DNA of 64,000 bases, taken from positions 62,001-126,000 of the forward strand of contig NZ_JADQDP010000002.1 in assembly GCF_015694735.1 (NCBI RefSeq), read 5' to 3'. Made by a program: the position numbers and the translations under genes. Positions within the stretch are counted from its first letter, which is position 1, and each line of letters begins with the position of its first letter. This document shows positions 25,311-34,858 of this stretch, piece after piece. Source of the stretch: Hymenobacter properus (GTDB taxonomy: Bacteria; Bacteroidota; Bacteroidia; Cytophagales; Hymenobacteraceae). Below the pieces are notes generated by a model. The model ran no database searches, was not told the DNA's origin, and worked only from the letters and a program-made list of their open reading frames with translations.

Positions 25311-26303
25311 ATGACCCCTACTTCCGGCGACCCCGCTACTTCTGTTTTACCCGGCTCGGTGCTGGTAATTGGCGCCTGCGGGCAGCTGGGCCTGGAGCTG
25401 GTGGCCGCCCTGCGCCAGCGCTACGAGCCCCACCTGGTGGTGGCCGCCGACGTGCGCCCCCCCAAGAACCCCGAAATGCTGGCCGGCGGTCCCTTCGAGC
25501 TGCTCGACGTGCTCGACCGCACCCGCCTCGATAAGCTCATCCGCCAGTACCGGCCCAAGCAGATTTACCACCTCGCCGCCCTGCTCTCGGCCACGGCCGA
25601 GAAAAACCCGCTCTTTGGCTGGCAGCTGAACATGGATGGCCTGCTCATCGTGCTGGAAGCGGCCGTGGCCCACGGCGTGGCCCAGGTGTATTGGCCTAGC
25701 TCCATTGCCGTGTTCGGGCCCGACACCCCGCGCGACCACACGCCGCAGGTCACCATCATGAACCCCAACACGGTGTACGGCATCAGCAAGCTGGCCGGCG
25801 AGCAGTGGTGCGAGTGGTACCACCGCAAGCACGGCCTGGATGTGCGCAGCCTGCGCTACCCCGGCCTCATCGGCTACAAGAGCCTGCCCGGCGGCGGCAC
25901 CACCGACTACGCCGTGGACATCTACCACAAGGCCGTGGCCGGCGAAAACTACGAGTGCTTCCTCGAGGACGACACTTATCTGCCCATGATGTACATGCCC
26001 GATGCCCTCAAGGCCACGCTGGACCTCATGCACGCCCCGGCCGAGCAAATCAAAGTGCGCACCAGCTACAACCTGGGCGCCATGAGCTTCTCGCCAGCCG
26101 AAATCACGGCCAGCATTCAGAAGCACGTGCCCAACTTTGAAGTAACCTACAAGCCCGACGCCCGTCAGCAAATCGCCAACTCCTGGCCCGCCAGTATCGA
26201 CGATTCCAAGGCCCGCCAGGACTGGGGCTGGCAGCCCGATTTCGACCTCGACAAGATGACGGCCGATATGCTGCTGCACCTGAAGGAAATGCAGCCGGCG
26301 TAG
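25311..26303 (+). CDS. L-threonine 3-dehydrogenase, SDR (epimerase-like) type
   Basis: An extended SDR of 330 aa. The NAD-binding G-x-x-G-x-x-G lies in VLVIGACGQLG (18-27), with D47 in AADVRP for NAD preference. The active site shows Ser130/131 (PSSIAVFG), Tyr156 and Lys160 (NTVYGISK). The sequence around SLRYPGLIGY and GGGTTDYAVD matches the epimerase-like threonine dehydrogenase group known from Flavobacterium and Cupriavidus rather than the zinc MDR-type Tdh. It oxidises L-threonine to 2-amino-3-ketobutyrate, which Kbl (21462-22715) would cleave. UDP-sugar epimerase is the alternative, less likely because of the GGGTTDYA block. Confidence 0.85.
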   Translation: MTPTSGDPATSVLPGSVLVIGACGQLGLELVAALRQRYEPHLVVAADVRPPKNPEMLAGGPFELLDVLDRTRLDKLIRQYRPKQIYHLAALLSATAEKNPLFGWQLNMDGLLIVLEAAVAHGVAQVYWPSSIAVFGPDTPRDHTPQVTIMNPNTVYGISKLAGEQWCEWYHRKHGLDVRSLRYPGLIGYKSLPGGGTTDYAVDIYHKAVAGENYECFLEDDTYLPMMYMPDALKATLDLMHAPAEQIKVRTSYNLGAMSFSPAEITASIQKHVPNFEVTYKPDARQQIANSWPASIDDSKARQDWGWQPDFDLDKMTADMLLHLKEMQPA

Positions 26304-26314
26304 TTCAGGGAATA

Positions 26315-26382
26315 AGGAAAAAGGGATAGGGGATAAGGCCAGGCTAATGATGCAGTTGGTCTTATCCCCTTTCCCTTTTTCC
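26315..26382. terminator. Long hairpin between convergent genes
   Basis: Arms GGAAAAAGGGATAGGGGATA and its near-complement TATCCCCTTTCCCTTTTTCC, with about 22 bases between. It lies between the threonine dehydrogenase and a convergent secreted-protein gene and can act as a terminator for both. Its low complexity and length also fit a repeat. Confidence 0.6.
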
Positions 26383-26393
26383 ATTTGCCCTGG

Positions 26394-28109
26394 CTAATCT
26401 ACCTGCAAGCGGCTGGTGGCAGCGCCGCAACGCACCACATATAAACCCTTGGTGAGGCCTGCGACATCGAGTGTAGCGGTAGTAACATGGGCTGGCAACA
26501 CCTGGCGGCGCACTTCGCGGCCCACGGCGTCGAGCAGTTGCACCTGGCGCGCCGCTTCGCTGGCTTCGGGCCAGGTGAGGTGCACCGCGCCGGTGGCGGG
26601 GTTGGGGGCTAGGGCGAATGCCACGCCTGTGGCCGGGGTGGTGGCATGCGTCACCAGCAGGTCGGTGCTGAGCCGCGCCACGTAGGCCATGCCATAGCCG
26701 CTGTTGGTGTTGAGCGTGTGGGGGCCAAAAGTCGCCGGGCCGGTGCAGGAGCCGGCCACAGTGATGTTACCCGCGGCATCGACCACGGTCGGGCCCGCAA
26801 TGTCGCTGCCGCCCCCGCCGCCGCGCACGGCTTGTAGCCACTGCCCGCTGGGGCTCAGCGTGGCCACGAAGGCATCGTACTGCCCGGCACTGGTGACGGT
26901 ATTGCTACCAAAGTCGGCCGAGAGTGTGGGGCTGAAGCCGCCGTACGGCCCGAAAAGGCCCGTCACAATGGCGTTGCCAGCCGTGTCAAAGATGACGGAG
27001 TAAGGAATATCGTTGGCTGCGCCGCCGGCGCGCACGGCCTGCGTCCACTGCCCGGCGGTGTTGAGTTTGGCCACGAACACGTCATAGCTGCCCGCGCTAG
27101 TCAGCGCAAGGTTGCCGAAGGTGGCGGTTTCAATCAGCACGCCAGTCACGGCCACGGTGCCGGCTGCATCCACCGCCAGCGAGTTGATGACCGAGGGCGG
27201 GGCGCTATTGCTGCGCGACTGCACGGGCGCCACGGCCTGCGTCCATTGGCCGGTACTGGTGTTGAGACGCGCCACAAAGGTGCCCTCGTTGCGGTTGGAA
27301 GTCAGAGTGGTACTGCCGAATGTGATGTTGCTGCCACAGCGGCCGGCCACCACGGCATTGCCGGCGGCATTCAGCGCCAAAGCGCTGGGCTGGGCGCCGT
27401 AAGGGGGCGTGCCTTGGCTGAGGAGCGTCCAGGTACCGGTGCCCAGGTTGAGCCGGGCCACAAACAGCTGCATGGCCCCAGCCGGCCCGTTGAAGGCGCT
27501 GTTGCCCAGGTTGCCAACGCCAGTGATGGTGCCCACGACCAACATATTGCCGGTGCCGTCGGGCACCATGTCCGCCACGTAGTCGGTGCCAGTGCCGCCG
27601 GCGCGCACGGCCTGCGTCCACTGGCCGGTGGTGCTGAGCGTGGCCACGAAGGCATCGGCGTTACCGGCGGTGATGAGAGTATTCGGACCAAACGCCGCCG
27701 TGGCGCCCGGCACCAGACCACCAAAGCTGCCGCCCACCACGGCGTTGCCAGCAGCGTCCAGTTCCAGCGTTGCTGCCCCGTCCTGGCCCGGGCCGCCGGC
27801 GCGCACGGCCTGCAGCCACTGGCCGGTGGGACTGACCTTGGCCACGAAAATGTCATTGTAGCCGGCGCTGGTCAGCGTGGTATTGCCCAGTGTGAAGCTG
27901 CCATAGAAGCTGCCGGCCACCACCGTGTTGCCGAAGGCATCCTGGGCCACGGCGGAAATGCTGGAGCCCCCAAACCCCGTATTGTTGTCGACGATGGCGC
28001 TGGGCGCCGCGGCCCATTGCCACATAGGAGCCTGCGCGCGGGCCAGGCCGGGCGCCGCCAGCAGCCCCAGGCAAACAGCAGTGCGCAGATGCAGGGTAAA
28101 CTTTTTCAT
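26394..28109 (-). CDS. T9SS-secreted repeat protein (SBBP/beta-propeller-like)
   Basis: A 571-aa exported protein with signal peptide 1-25 (ending LARAQ). Residues about 40-480 hold roughly eight related repeats of about 50-60 residues. Each has a D-x-F-V-A-K/T-L strand, G-Q-W-x-Q-A-V-R-A-G-G and a D-A-A-G-N-x-V-V-x-G block. This fits the SBBP-type beta-propeller repeats of Bacteroidota surface proteins. The last 80 residues are a type IX sorting domain (FALAPNPATGAVHL, LLDAVGREVRR, LTKGLYVVRC). Likely secreted and surface-attached; ligand or role unknown. The signal and sorting domain make the start at 28109 firm. Confidence 0.88.
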   Translation of the reverse strand: MKKFTLHLRTAVCLGLLAAPGLARAQAPMWQWAAAPSAIVDNNTGFGGSSISAVAQDAFGNTVVAGSFYGSFTLGNTTLTSAGYNDIFVAKVSPTGQWLQAVRAGGPGQDGAATLELDAAGNAVVGGSFGGLVPGATAAFGPNTLITAGNADAFVATLSTTGQWTQAVRAGGTGTDYVADMVPDGTGNMLVVGTITGVGNLGNSAFNGPAGAMQLFVARLNLGTGTWTLLSQGTPPYGAQPSALALNAAGNAVVAGRCGSNITFGSTTLTSNRNEGTFVARLNTSTGQWTQAVAPVQSRSNSAPPSVINSLAVDAAGTVAVTGVLIETATFGNLALTSAGSYDVFVAKLNTAGQWTQAVRAGGAANDIPYSVIFDTAGNAIVTGLFGPYGGFSPTLSADFGSNTVTSAGQYDAFVATLSPSGQWLQAVRGGGGGSDIAGPTVVDAAGNITVAGSCTGPATFGPHTLNTNSGYGMAYVARLSTDLLVTHATTPATGVAFALAPNPATGAVHLTWPEASEAARQVQLLDAVGREVRRQVLPAHVTTATLDVAGLTKGLYVVRCGAATSRLQVD

Positions 28110-28232
28110 GTGGGAAAAGGCTGAGAGTTAGAAACAGTGGAAGGAACGTCGCGGCGTCGCCGCTACAACTCGGATATAGAAGTAAACAGCCACGACTAGT
28201 GCTGTTTGTTTTCTGACCGGCTTTTCGGCGCT

Positions 28233-29465
28233 TTAGTTGCTTGCCCTCACCAAACTGTTTTCGACTGCGGCCCGCCGGCCCTGCCACCAAAAGGCCAGCC
28301 CCACCGCCAACCCCACGGCCCCCTGCACTGCCACCGTGTGCGGCGCCCCCATGTGCCGCGCCAGCCAGCCCACCAGCAGCGCCCCCAGCGGCTGAATGCC
28401 CTGGAAGGCCATCACGTAGTAGCTCAGCACCCGGCCGCGCATGTGGTCGGCCACATTGGTTTGAATGGCCGTGTTGGTGCCCGCGATGAAGAGCATCATG
28501 CCCGCTCCGCCCAGCGTGATGAATACTAGTGCCACGGCCAGCTGCGGGCTGAGTGCAAAAACCAGCACGCTGGCGCTGAACACCAGCGCCGCGTAGGTGA
28601 TGAGCTGCGTGCGCCGCCCACCAGCCGGCTGCGCAGCCAGATAAAAGGCCCCCACCAGCGAGCCCAGTCCCGACAGGCTGTTCAGCCAGCCAAAGGTGCC
28701 GGCTCCGCCATGAAACACGTCCTTGGCAAATACCGGCAGCAGCGTTCCAAAGGGCATCACGCAGAAGCTGATGCCCGCCATGAGCAAAATCTGACGGCGC
28801 AGCATCGGGGCCTGTCGAAGGTAGGCCCAGCCCTCGCGCAGGCCCTCCCAGGCGCCGGGGCGGTGTGTGCGCACGGGGCGGGGGGCCATGCGCATGAGCA
28901 GCAGCGAGGCCACCACCGCCACAAAGCTCACGGCATTCACCACGAAGCAGGGGCCCTCGCCGAAGCGCGCCAGCAGCAGCCCCGCCACGGCCGGGCCCAC
29001 CAGCCGGGCCAGGTTTACCATGGTCGAGTTCAGGGCGATGGCGTTGGGCAGGTGGGCGCGGTCGTCCACCAGCTCGGCAATGAGCGACTGTCGGGCCGGA
29101 ATATCGAAGGCGTTGATGGTGCCCAGCAGCAGGCTCAGGCCGGCCACGGCCCAGGTGGCGTAGTGCCCACTGAGCACCAGCCAGGCCAGAACGGTGGCCT
29201 GCACTAAGGAGGCAACCTGCGTGAAGAGCAGCACGCGGTAGCGGCTGTAGCGGTCGGCTACGGTGCCGCCGTAGGGCGAGAGCAGCAGCGTCGGTATTTG
29301 CCCGCAAAACGACACCAGCCCCAGCAAAAAGGCCGAGTGCGTGGCATTATACACCAGCCAGCCCACGGCCAGCCGCTGCATCCAGGTGCCAATGAGCGAA
29401 ACGGACTGGCCGGCGTAATAGAGCCGAAAATTGCGGTGCTGCAGCGAGCGAAAAACCCCGGCCAC
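28233..29465 (-). CDS. MFS transporter (EntS-like exporter family)
   Basis: A 410-aa, 12-helix inner-membrane transporter. The N-terminus (FRLYYAGQSVSLIGTWMQ, about 12-29) is the signature of the MFS_3/EntS-like exporters, and a loop after helix 2 has GGTVADRYSRYR, a variant of the G-x-x-x-D-R-x-G-R-R motif. The start is a GTG at 29465, three bases after the TerC stop (29469), so it is probably translated together with that gene. Substrate unknown; relatives export siderophores or drugs. Confidence 0.88.
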   Translation of the reverse strand: MAGVFRSLQHRNFRLYYAGQSVSLIGTWMQRLAVGWLVYNATHSAFLLGLVSFCGQIPTLLLSPYGGTVADRYSRYRVLLFTQVASLVQATVLAWLVLSGHYATWAVAGLSLLLGTINAFDIPARQSLIAELVDDRAHLPNAIALNSTMVNLARLVGPAVAGLLLARFGEGPCFVVNAVSFVAVVASLLLMRMAPRPVRTHRPGAWEGLREGWAYLRQAPMLRRQILLMAGISFCVMPFGTLLPVFAKDVFHGGAGTFGWLNSLSGLGSLVGAFYLAAQPAGGRRTQLITYAALVFSASVLVFALSPQLAVALVFITLGGAGMMLFIAGTNTAIQTNVADHMRGRVLSYYVMAFQGIQPLGALLVGWLARHMGAPHTVAVQGAVGLAVGLAFWWQGRRAAVENSLVRASN

Positions 29466-29468
29466 GCG

Positions 29469-30287
29469 CTAGGCTTTCTGACGGGAGGCGTCGGCTTGCC
29501 CGGCCGCTTTGGCCTCGGCAATGCGGTTGCCGCCGGGGCGCTGGGGCACGTTGAAGAGCAGCGAGGTAGCCCACGGCACCAGGAAACAAAGCACCGTGAG
29601 CACGGTCAGAACCACGTCGGCGGTTTCGCCTTCCAGGGCCTCGCTCACCGGGTGGCCGGGCAGGAAGTGGCTTACCAGTGAAAGCAGCAGCTTGAGGCCC
29701 AGCAGCGCAATGACCACGAAGGCGGCCGTTTCCAGAAAGGGGTACTTGCCCATGAGCAGCACGAAGCCCTGCGCCACCAGCCGCATGGCCAGAATGCCGA
29801 TGAACACGCCCACGCAAATCAGAATCAGGTTGTCGGTGAAAGCCACCACCGCAAACACGTTGTCGATGCTAAAGGCCAGGTCCATCAGCTCAATGAGGGC
29901 CACCGTGGCCCAGAACTTTCCAAATAGCCCCAGCGTGTTGCGGTAAATCCAGCTTTTCTCCTTCTCAATTTTTTCCTCGTCGTGCGCCGGGCCGGCCTTG
30001 AAATGGTCGTACACCAAATACAGCAGGTAAAGCCCGCCCAGCGGTTTCAAAAACCAGAATTTGATGAGAAACGACGCGAACAGAATGCACAGCCCGCGAA
30101 AAATGTAGGCGCCGAAAATGCCGTAGCGCAGCGCCTTTTGCCGCTGCTCGCGGGGCAGGTCGCCCACCATGGTAGCCAGCACGGCGGCATTGTCCACCGA
30201 CAACAGGCTTTCGATGATGACCAGGTTGCCCACGATGGCCAGCGAGGCCAACGGGTTCTGTATGATTTGCTCGATGTAGTGGTTCAC
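29469..30287 (-). CDS. TerC family membrane protein
   Basis: The best start is a GTG at 30287, giving 272 aa, the usual length; no ATG is available before it without extending through a hairpin repeat. It contains eight or so hydrophobic helices with the paired acidic signatures LLSVDNAAV (about 29-37) and AFSIDNVFAV (about 143-152), the TerC hallmarks, plus the ERKYPFLE-like KYPFLETAAF. TerC proteins are linked to manganese or other metal export and to tellurite resistance. The MFS gene follows three bases later. Confidence 0.88.
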   Translation of the reverse strand: MNHYIEQIIQNPLASLAIVGNLVIIESLLSVDNAAVLATMVGDLPREQRQKALRYGIFGAYIFRGLCILFASFLIKFWFLKPLGGLYLLYLVYDHFKAGPAHDEEKIEKEKSWIYRNTLGLFGKFWATVALIELMDLAFSIDNVFAVVAFTDNLILICVGVFIGILAMRLVAQGFVLLMGKYPFLETAAFVVIALLGLKLLLSLVSHFLPGHPVSEALEGETADVVLTVLTVLCFLVPWATSLLFNVPQRPGGNRIAEAKAAGQADASRQKA

Positions 30288-30354
30288 GGCGGAGAAGCTG
30301 GGGTAGCAGGGTAACGCGGCAGATTGGGTAAAGATGCCCGCGCGCCTTAAGTAC

Positions 30355-30398
30355 AAAAGAACGTCATGCCAAGCGTAGCCGAGGCATGACGTTCTTTT
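30355..30398. repeat. Class B' minimal hairpin, also a terminator
   Basis: Perfect 16-base arms AAAAGAACGTCATGCC / GGCATGACGTTCTTTT around a 12-base loop. The loop and arm tips (CATGCCAAGCGTAGCCGAGGC) match the class B' core. The T-tract on the minus strand places it as the terminator of the CitMHS gene, whose stop is at 30401. Confidence 0.8.
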
Positions 30399-30400
30399 AA

Positions 30401-31753
30401 TCAGAGTTGGATAATGCCCAGCAGCAGCGACACGGTCAGCATCACCAGCACTGTGCCGCCGGCCCACTTCAGCGTGAAGCGCTGGTGCGCGCCGATGTCG
30501 ACCCCGGCCAGACCCACCAGCAAATACGTGGACGGCACCAGCGGGCTGAGCAAGTGCACCGGCTGCCCCAGCAGCGAGGCCTTGCCCATGGTGGCCGCCG
30601 AAATGCCGAACGCCGACGCCGCCTTGGTGAAAAACGGCAGAATGCCGAAGTAAAAGGCGTCGTTCGACATGAAGAAGGTGAGCGGCGCACTCGCCAGCCC
30701 CGTGAGCACCGGGAAGTGCGGGCCCAGCGACTGCGGCACCAAGGCCACGAAGGATTGCGCCATGGCATCCACCATGTGCGTGCCGCTAAGAATACCCGTG
30801 AAAATGCCTGCCGCAAACACCATGGCCGCAACCGACAGCGCATTGCCCGCATGGGCCGCAAACCGCTGCCGCTGTTGCGCCAGGTTTGGGTAGTTGAGCA
30901 CCGCTGCCAGTGCAAAGGCCAGCATAAACAGCACCGGCAGCGGCAGCAACTCGCGCACCAGCGCCACCATCAGGGCGATGGTGAGCAGGGCATTAAGCCA
31001 CAAAAGCTTGGGGCGGCGTAGAGCTTTTTCTTCGGCTGAAATTTCCAAGTCGGGTACTTCGGGCAGGGGCTGGGCCACGCCGGCAGCCAAGCCAAAAACG
31101 GCCGCTTTTTCTTCGGTTTTAGCCCGGCTTAAGTGCTCCAGCCCGAGGCGCTTGCGCTCGCGCAGGCCAAAGCGCCAGGCCACAAAAAACACCCACACCA
31201 GCCCCGCGCCCATGGCCGGAATCAGCGGGTTGAAAAGCTGGGTGCTGTCGAGGTGGAGCACGCTCATGGCGCGGGCAGTGGGGCCGCCCCAGGGCAGAAT
31301 GTTCATCACGCCGCCCACCAGCATGTTCATGCATGTCAGTATCAGTGGGTTTATGCCCAGGCGGCGGTACAGCGGCAGCATGGCCGTCACCACAATGATG
31401 TAGGTGGTGGCCCCGTCGCCGTCCAGCGACACCAGCAGGGCCAGCAGGGCGGTGCCGACGATGATTTTCAGCGGGTCGCCGTGGGCCACGCGCTGGATGC
31501 GGTTGATGACCGGGTCGAACAGGCCGGCGTCCGTCATCAGCCCGAAGTACATGATGGCAAACACCAGCATGATGCCCGTGGGCGCAATATTCTTGATGCC
31601 GTCGAGCATCATCGGCCCCATTTGCCCCGCAAAACCGCAGAGCACCGCAAACGCCACTGGCACCAGCAGCAGCGCCGTAATGGCCGAAAGACGGTTCGTC
31701 ATAATCAGCACCATAAAGGTGAGAATCATGGCAAAGCCAGCAAGTGCGAGCAT
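30401..31753 (-). CDS. CitMHS-type citrate/metal transporter
   Basis: A 450-aa, roughly 12-helix membrane protein. It matches the CitMHS family (citrate-Mg2+/H+ or citrate-Ca2+ symporters): an N-terminal MILTFMVLIMTNRLSA helix, the SLDGDGATTYI motif (about residues 108-118), the WGGPTAR motif (about 155-161) and a second-half SNDAFYFG (about 366-373). It sits next to, and on the same strand as, the TonB-dependent receptor, with a class B repeat between them. This suggests uptake of citrate or citrate-metal complexes, but the true substrate is unproven. Confidence 0.9.
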   Translation of the reverse strand: MLALAGFAMILTFMVLIMTNRLSAITALLLVPVAFAVLCGFAGQMGPMMLDGIKNIAPTGIMLVFAIMYFGLMTDAGLFDPVINRIQRVAHGDPLKIIVGTALLALLVSLDGDGATTYIIVVTAMLPLYRRLGINPLILTCMNMLVGGVMNILPWGGPTARAMSVLHLDSTQLFNPLIPAMGAGLVWVFFVAWRFGLRERKRLGLEHLSRAKTEEKAAVFGLAAGVAQPLPEVPDLEISAEEKALRRPKLLWLNALLTIALMVALVRELLPLPVLFMLAFALAAVLNYPNLAQQRQRFAAHAGNALSVAAMVFAAGIFTGILSGTHMVDAMAQSFVALVPQSLGPHFPVLTGLASAPLTFFMSNDAFYFGILPFFTKAASAFGISAATMGKASLLGQPVHLLSPLVPSTYLLVGLAGVDIGAHQRFTLKWAGGTVLVMLTVSLLLGIIQL

Positions 31754-31810
31754 GGTGGTGGATTTGTGGATGGGTGGAGTGGTGGGTTGGCAGAACGGGC
31801 TGGCCGAGTA

Positions 31811-31970
31811 AAAAGAGCGGTCATGCTGAGCGTAGCCGAAGCATCTCTACCGCTTCGTTGCGCGGCTCACCATCCGCAGGCAACGAATTCGTCCCACCTC
31901 ATTCGTTGCAGCGAATGATTTACTGCCGCGGGAGAGATGCTTCGACTGCGCTCAGCATGACCGTTCTTTT
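31811..31970. repeat. Class B inverted repeat (TCATGCTGAGCG), copy 1
   Basis: Arms AAAAGAGCGGTCATGCTGAG and GCTCAGCATGACCGTTCTTTT, each followed inward by the GAAGCATCTCTACCGC core. The interior also has a short internal repeat of CAACGAATT/AATTCGTT. Located between the receptor and CitMHS genes. Confidence 0.88.
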
Positions 31971-31983
31971 ATAACTCGCTTGC

Positions 31984-34713
31984 CTAGAAGCTGAACCGCA
32001 GCGACGTGAAGTAGTATGCGCCCATGAAGCCGAACTGCGAAGTGAAGCGCGTGTAGGGCGTCTGGCCCGAGGCCGTGAGCGAGGGGAAGGCGATTTCGTC
32101 GGGGTACACGTTGAAGAGGTTGTTGGCGCCCACGGTGAGGCCCACGCGGGGCGTGAATCCGTAGGTGAGCGAGGCATCAGTGATGACTTTGGCCGAGAAG
32201 GTCTGGTCTAGTTCCGCCGTGCTCTGGATGGCGGTTACTTCGCCGAAGCGGGTGGCGCGCACCAGGCCTTCGAGCTTCTTGAAACGGTAGTTGACCGAGC
32301 CGATGAACTTGGAGCGCGGCTGGGCCACCTCAATCAGGCCAATCATCACGCGGTCGACGAGCGGGGTGCCCAGGTTGGCCAGCGAGGCGGGGGTGCGCAC
32401 TTCGCCCACCACTTTGGTCGAGTTCAGGGCCATGGCCAGGTTGAGGCCCATTTCCTGGTCGCGGTCCATCTTTTTGCGGTAGCTGGCCACCACGTCGAGG
32501 CCGCGGGTGCGGGTGTCGAGGGCGTTGGAGAAGAACTGCACCTGCGCGTAGCCCGAGCCGGCGAAGGTGGGCGCCAGGGCCGGCTTGGTGGCGTCGAGCT
32601 GGCCTGAAATTACTACCCGGTCGGTGATGTCAATCTGGTAGGCATCGGCCGTGAACACGAGGTCGGGCGTGACCTGGGCCGTGAAGCCGAGGTTGTAGTC
32701 CAAGGTGGTTTCGGCCTTGAGCTGGCCCACGCCCAGCTTCTGCACGTAGGGGTTGTCGTTGCGCAGGTGGGCAATGGGATAGGAGTCGAACACGCCGTTG
32801 AGCGTCAGCCACTGGGCGTCGGCGTAGTTGGAGTAGTAGAGCTGGTGCATGGACGGTGCCCGGAAGCCCCGGTTGAGTGAGCCACGCACCGAAAACATCT
32901 CCGAGAACTTGTAGCGGGTCGAAATCTTGCCGCTCACGTTGGAGCCGAAATCGGAGTAGCGCTCGAAGCGGCCGGCCACGCCCACCAGCCAGTTGTCGGT
33001 GATGTCGCTGAGCACGTCCACGTACACGCCCACATTATTGCGGGTGCGCTCCACGGCGTTCACGGCCGCAATGCCTTCGCGGCCGCTGCTGCCCACGTCG
33101 GGGTTGTTGGTGGTCACGGGGCCTTTTTTCCAGGAGGCTTCGTCGCCGGCCAGCAGCTGGTAGTTTTCCACCCGGAACTCGCCGCCGTAGCTCAGCGCCA
33201 GGGATTTCAGGTTGCCCACCGTGAAGCCCTTCGATACGTTCACGTTGGCCAGCACCTGCCCAAACTTGTTGGTGCCGGTGTAGAAATCAGTGGGCGAAGC
33301 GCTGCCATACGACGGGTTCACCGTGTGGTTGGCGTAGGTCTTGATGGTGTTCTGGCCGCCGCCGAGGCTGAAATCGAGGGCCCAGCCGCTGGCCGTTTTG
33401 CGGCGCAAACCCACCGTGGAGGCCACATCGAGCACCGTGGCCGGGAACACGGGATTGTAGCCGTTCGGAAACAGCGAGAGCACCGCCCGCGCCTTGTTGC
33501 TGGGGTTGCGGAAGAAGCCGTAGGCCGTCATGTCCTTATAAGACAGGCCGCCGAAGGAATAGAGGCGCCACTTCTCGCCCATAGCCACCTCGCCGTTATA
33601 GAAAAACTGGCCCATGGTGTTGCGGGCCGTGCCGTACTTGGTCACGTGGCGGTTGAAGTTGTTCTGGGCCACCAGGGCGTCGTCGGTGGCTTTGTCGGAG
33701 TTGTACACGCGGCCAGTATAGTCGCCCGAGCGGTCGGTGGGGTCGTTGTGGTGGCCCTGCACGGTCAGGTTCAGGAAGCCGTCGCGCTTGCCCACGGGCA
33801 GGCCGAAGTTCAGGCCCGTGTCGTAAGTGGCGCCGTCGCCCTTGGCCGTGATGCCGTAGTTGCCGGTCACCACGCCGCCCCGCGGGTTGGCCTTGAGCAC
33901 GATGTTCACGATGCCGGCAATGGCGTCGGAGCCGTACTGGGCCGCCGCGCCGTCGCGCAGAATCTCCACCCGCTCGATGGCAGCCGTGGGAATGGCGTTC
34001 AGGTCGGTGCCCACCGAGCCGCGGCCCACCACGTTGTTCACGTTCAGGGCCGAGGACTGGTGGCGGCGCTTGCCGTTCACGAGCACCAGCGTCTGGTCGG
34101 GGCCCAGGCCGCGCAGGGTGGCCGGGTCCACATACGAAGTCACGTTGCTGATGGCGTGCTTGGTCGAGTTGAAGGAGGGCGCCGTGAAGTGAATCATCTG
34201 GCCCAGCTCGGTCTGGCCGGTTTTGGTGATTTCCTTGGCCGTGAGCACGTCCACGGGCACGGGCAGGTCCACGTTGGTGCGGGCTTCGGAGGCGCGGTTG
34301 CCCACCACAATCACGTCGGCGGTGGTATGGGTGGTGGTTTTCATGGGTACATCCAGCGTGGTGGCGCCGGCCGGAACGGGTACCTCACGCAGCTCGTAGC
34401 CCACGTAGGATACCACCAGCACCTCGCCGTCGTCCACGTCCAGCTTAAAGCTGCCGCTGGCGTCGGTGGTGGTGCCGCGGTTGGTGCCTTTTACCGCCAC
34501 CGAGGCAAAAGCCAGCGGGCTTTGGTCGTTGCCATCGAGGATGCGGCCGGTGAGCGGCCGGCGTGCCAGCGGGCTGGAATCGTTTGGGGCCACAGACACA
34601 GCCGTAGCCGCCGAAGCGGCAGCAGCCGGACCGGCCACCCCGCAAGCGGCCAGCAGCAGCGCCGCGCCCGCCGTCCGGGCCGAAAGGGGAGAGGAGGGTA
34701 GGATTCGCTTCAT
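31984..34713 (-). CDS. TonB-dependent receptor
   Basis: A 909-aa outer-membrane receptor with signal peptide (about 1-32). A carboxypeptidase-D regulatory-like domain (about 52-125, GRILDGNDQSPLAFASVAVK) is typical of Bacteroidota receptors. The plug (about 130-255) shows GLGPDQTLVLVNGKRR and the conserved AIERVEILRDGAAAQYGS block, with NIVLK after it. The 22-strand barrel ends in an aromatic strand (FTSLRFSF). No SusD gene follows, so it is not a SusC pair. It likely imports a small metal chelate or organic acid; the CitMHS gene and two-component system next to it give context. The ATG at 34713 precedes the signal peptide. Confidence 0.93.
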   Translation of the reverse strand: MKRILPSSPLSARTAGAALLLAACGVAGPAAAASAATAVSVAPNDSSPLARRPLTGRILDGNDQSPLAFASVAVKGTNRGTTTDASGSFKLDVDDGEVLVVSYVGYELREVPVPAGATTLDVPMKTTTHTTADVIVVGNRASEARTNVDLPVPVDVLTAKEITKTGQTELGQMIHFTAPSFNSTKHAISNVTSYVDPATLRGLGPDQTLVLVNGKRRHQSSALNVNNVVGRGSVGTDLNAIPTAAIERVEILRDGAAAQYGSDAIAGIVNIVLKANPRGGVVTGNYGITAKGDGATYDTGLNFGLPVGKRDGFLNLTVQGHHNDPTDRSGDYTGRVYNSDKATDDALVAQNNFNRHVTKYGTARNTMGQFFYNGEVAMGEKWRLYSFGGLSYKDMTAYGFFRNPSNKARAVLSLFPNGYNPVFPATVLDVASTVGLRRKTASGWALDFSLGGGQNTIKTYANHTVNPSYGSASPTDFYTGTNKFGQVLANVNVSKGFTVGNLKSLALSYGGEFRVENYQLLAGDEASWKKGPVTTNNPDVGSSGREGIAAVNAVERTRNNVGVYVDVLSDITDNWLVGVAGRFERYSDFGSNVSGKISTRYKFSEMFSVRGSLNRGFRAPSMHQLYYSNYADAQWLTLNGVFDSYPIAHLRNDNPYVQKLGVGQLKAETTLDYNLGFTAQVTPDLVFTADAYQIDITDRVVISGQLDATKPALAPTFAGSGYAQVQFFSNALDTRTRGLDVVASYRKKMDRDQEMGLNLAMALNSTKVVGEVRTPASLANLGTPLVDRVMIGLIEVAQPRSKFIGSVNYRFKKLEGLVRATRFGEVTAIQSTAELDQTFSAKVITDASLTYGFTPRVGLTVGANNLFNVYPDEIAFPSLTASGQTPYTRFTSQFGFMGAYYFTSLRFSF

Positions 34714-34807
34714 GGGAATTTTGGGAAAGTGAGAATGTTTTCGTGGTTTAGGGAAGCGAAGTAGCGGGGCGATTTAGAATACATTTGGAAGAAATTGGAA
34801 TTTTGAA

Positions 34808-34835
34808 AAATAAGTGAGTGGGCGCTTACTTATTT
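34808..34835. promoter_or_regulatory. Palindrome AAATAAGTGAG / CTTACTTATTT (operator candidate)
   Basis: Eleven-base arms, ten of them complementary, around a six-base centre. Located about 95 bases upstream of the TonB receptor start. Unlike the other palindromes in the window it has no second copy here, so an operator for a regulator such as the neighbouring response regulator is possible. Confidence 0.45.
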
Positions 34836-34858
34836 CTTTTATGCATCGATATAAGGAC

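Noticed and set aside
33325..34701. A 458-codon plus-strand open frame
   Set aside because: Antisense to the TonB receptor gene, which has a complete domain order; the antisense reading is His/Gly/Val-rich without features.
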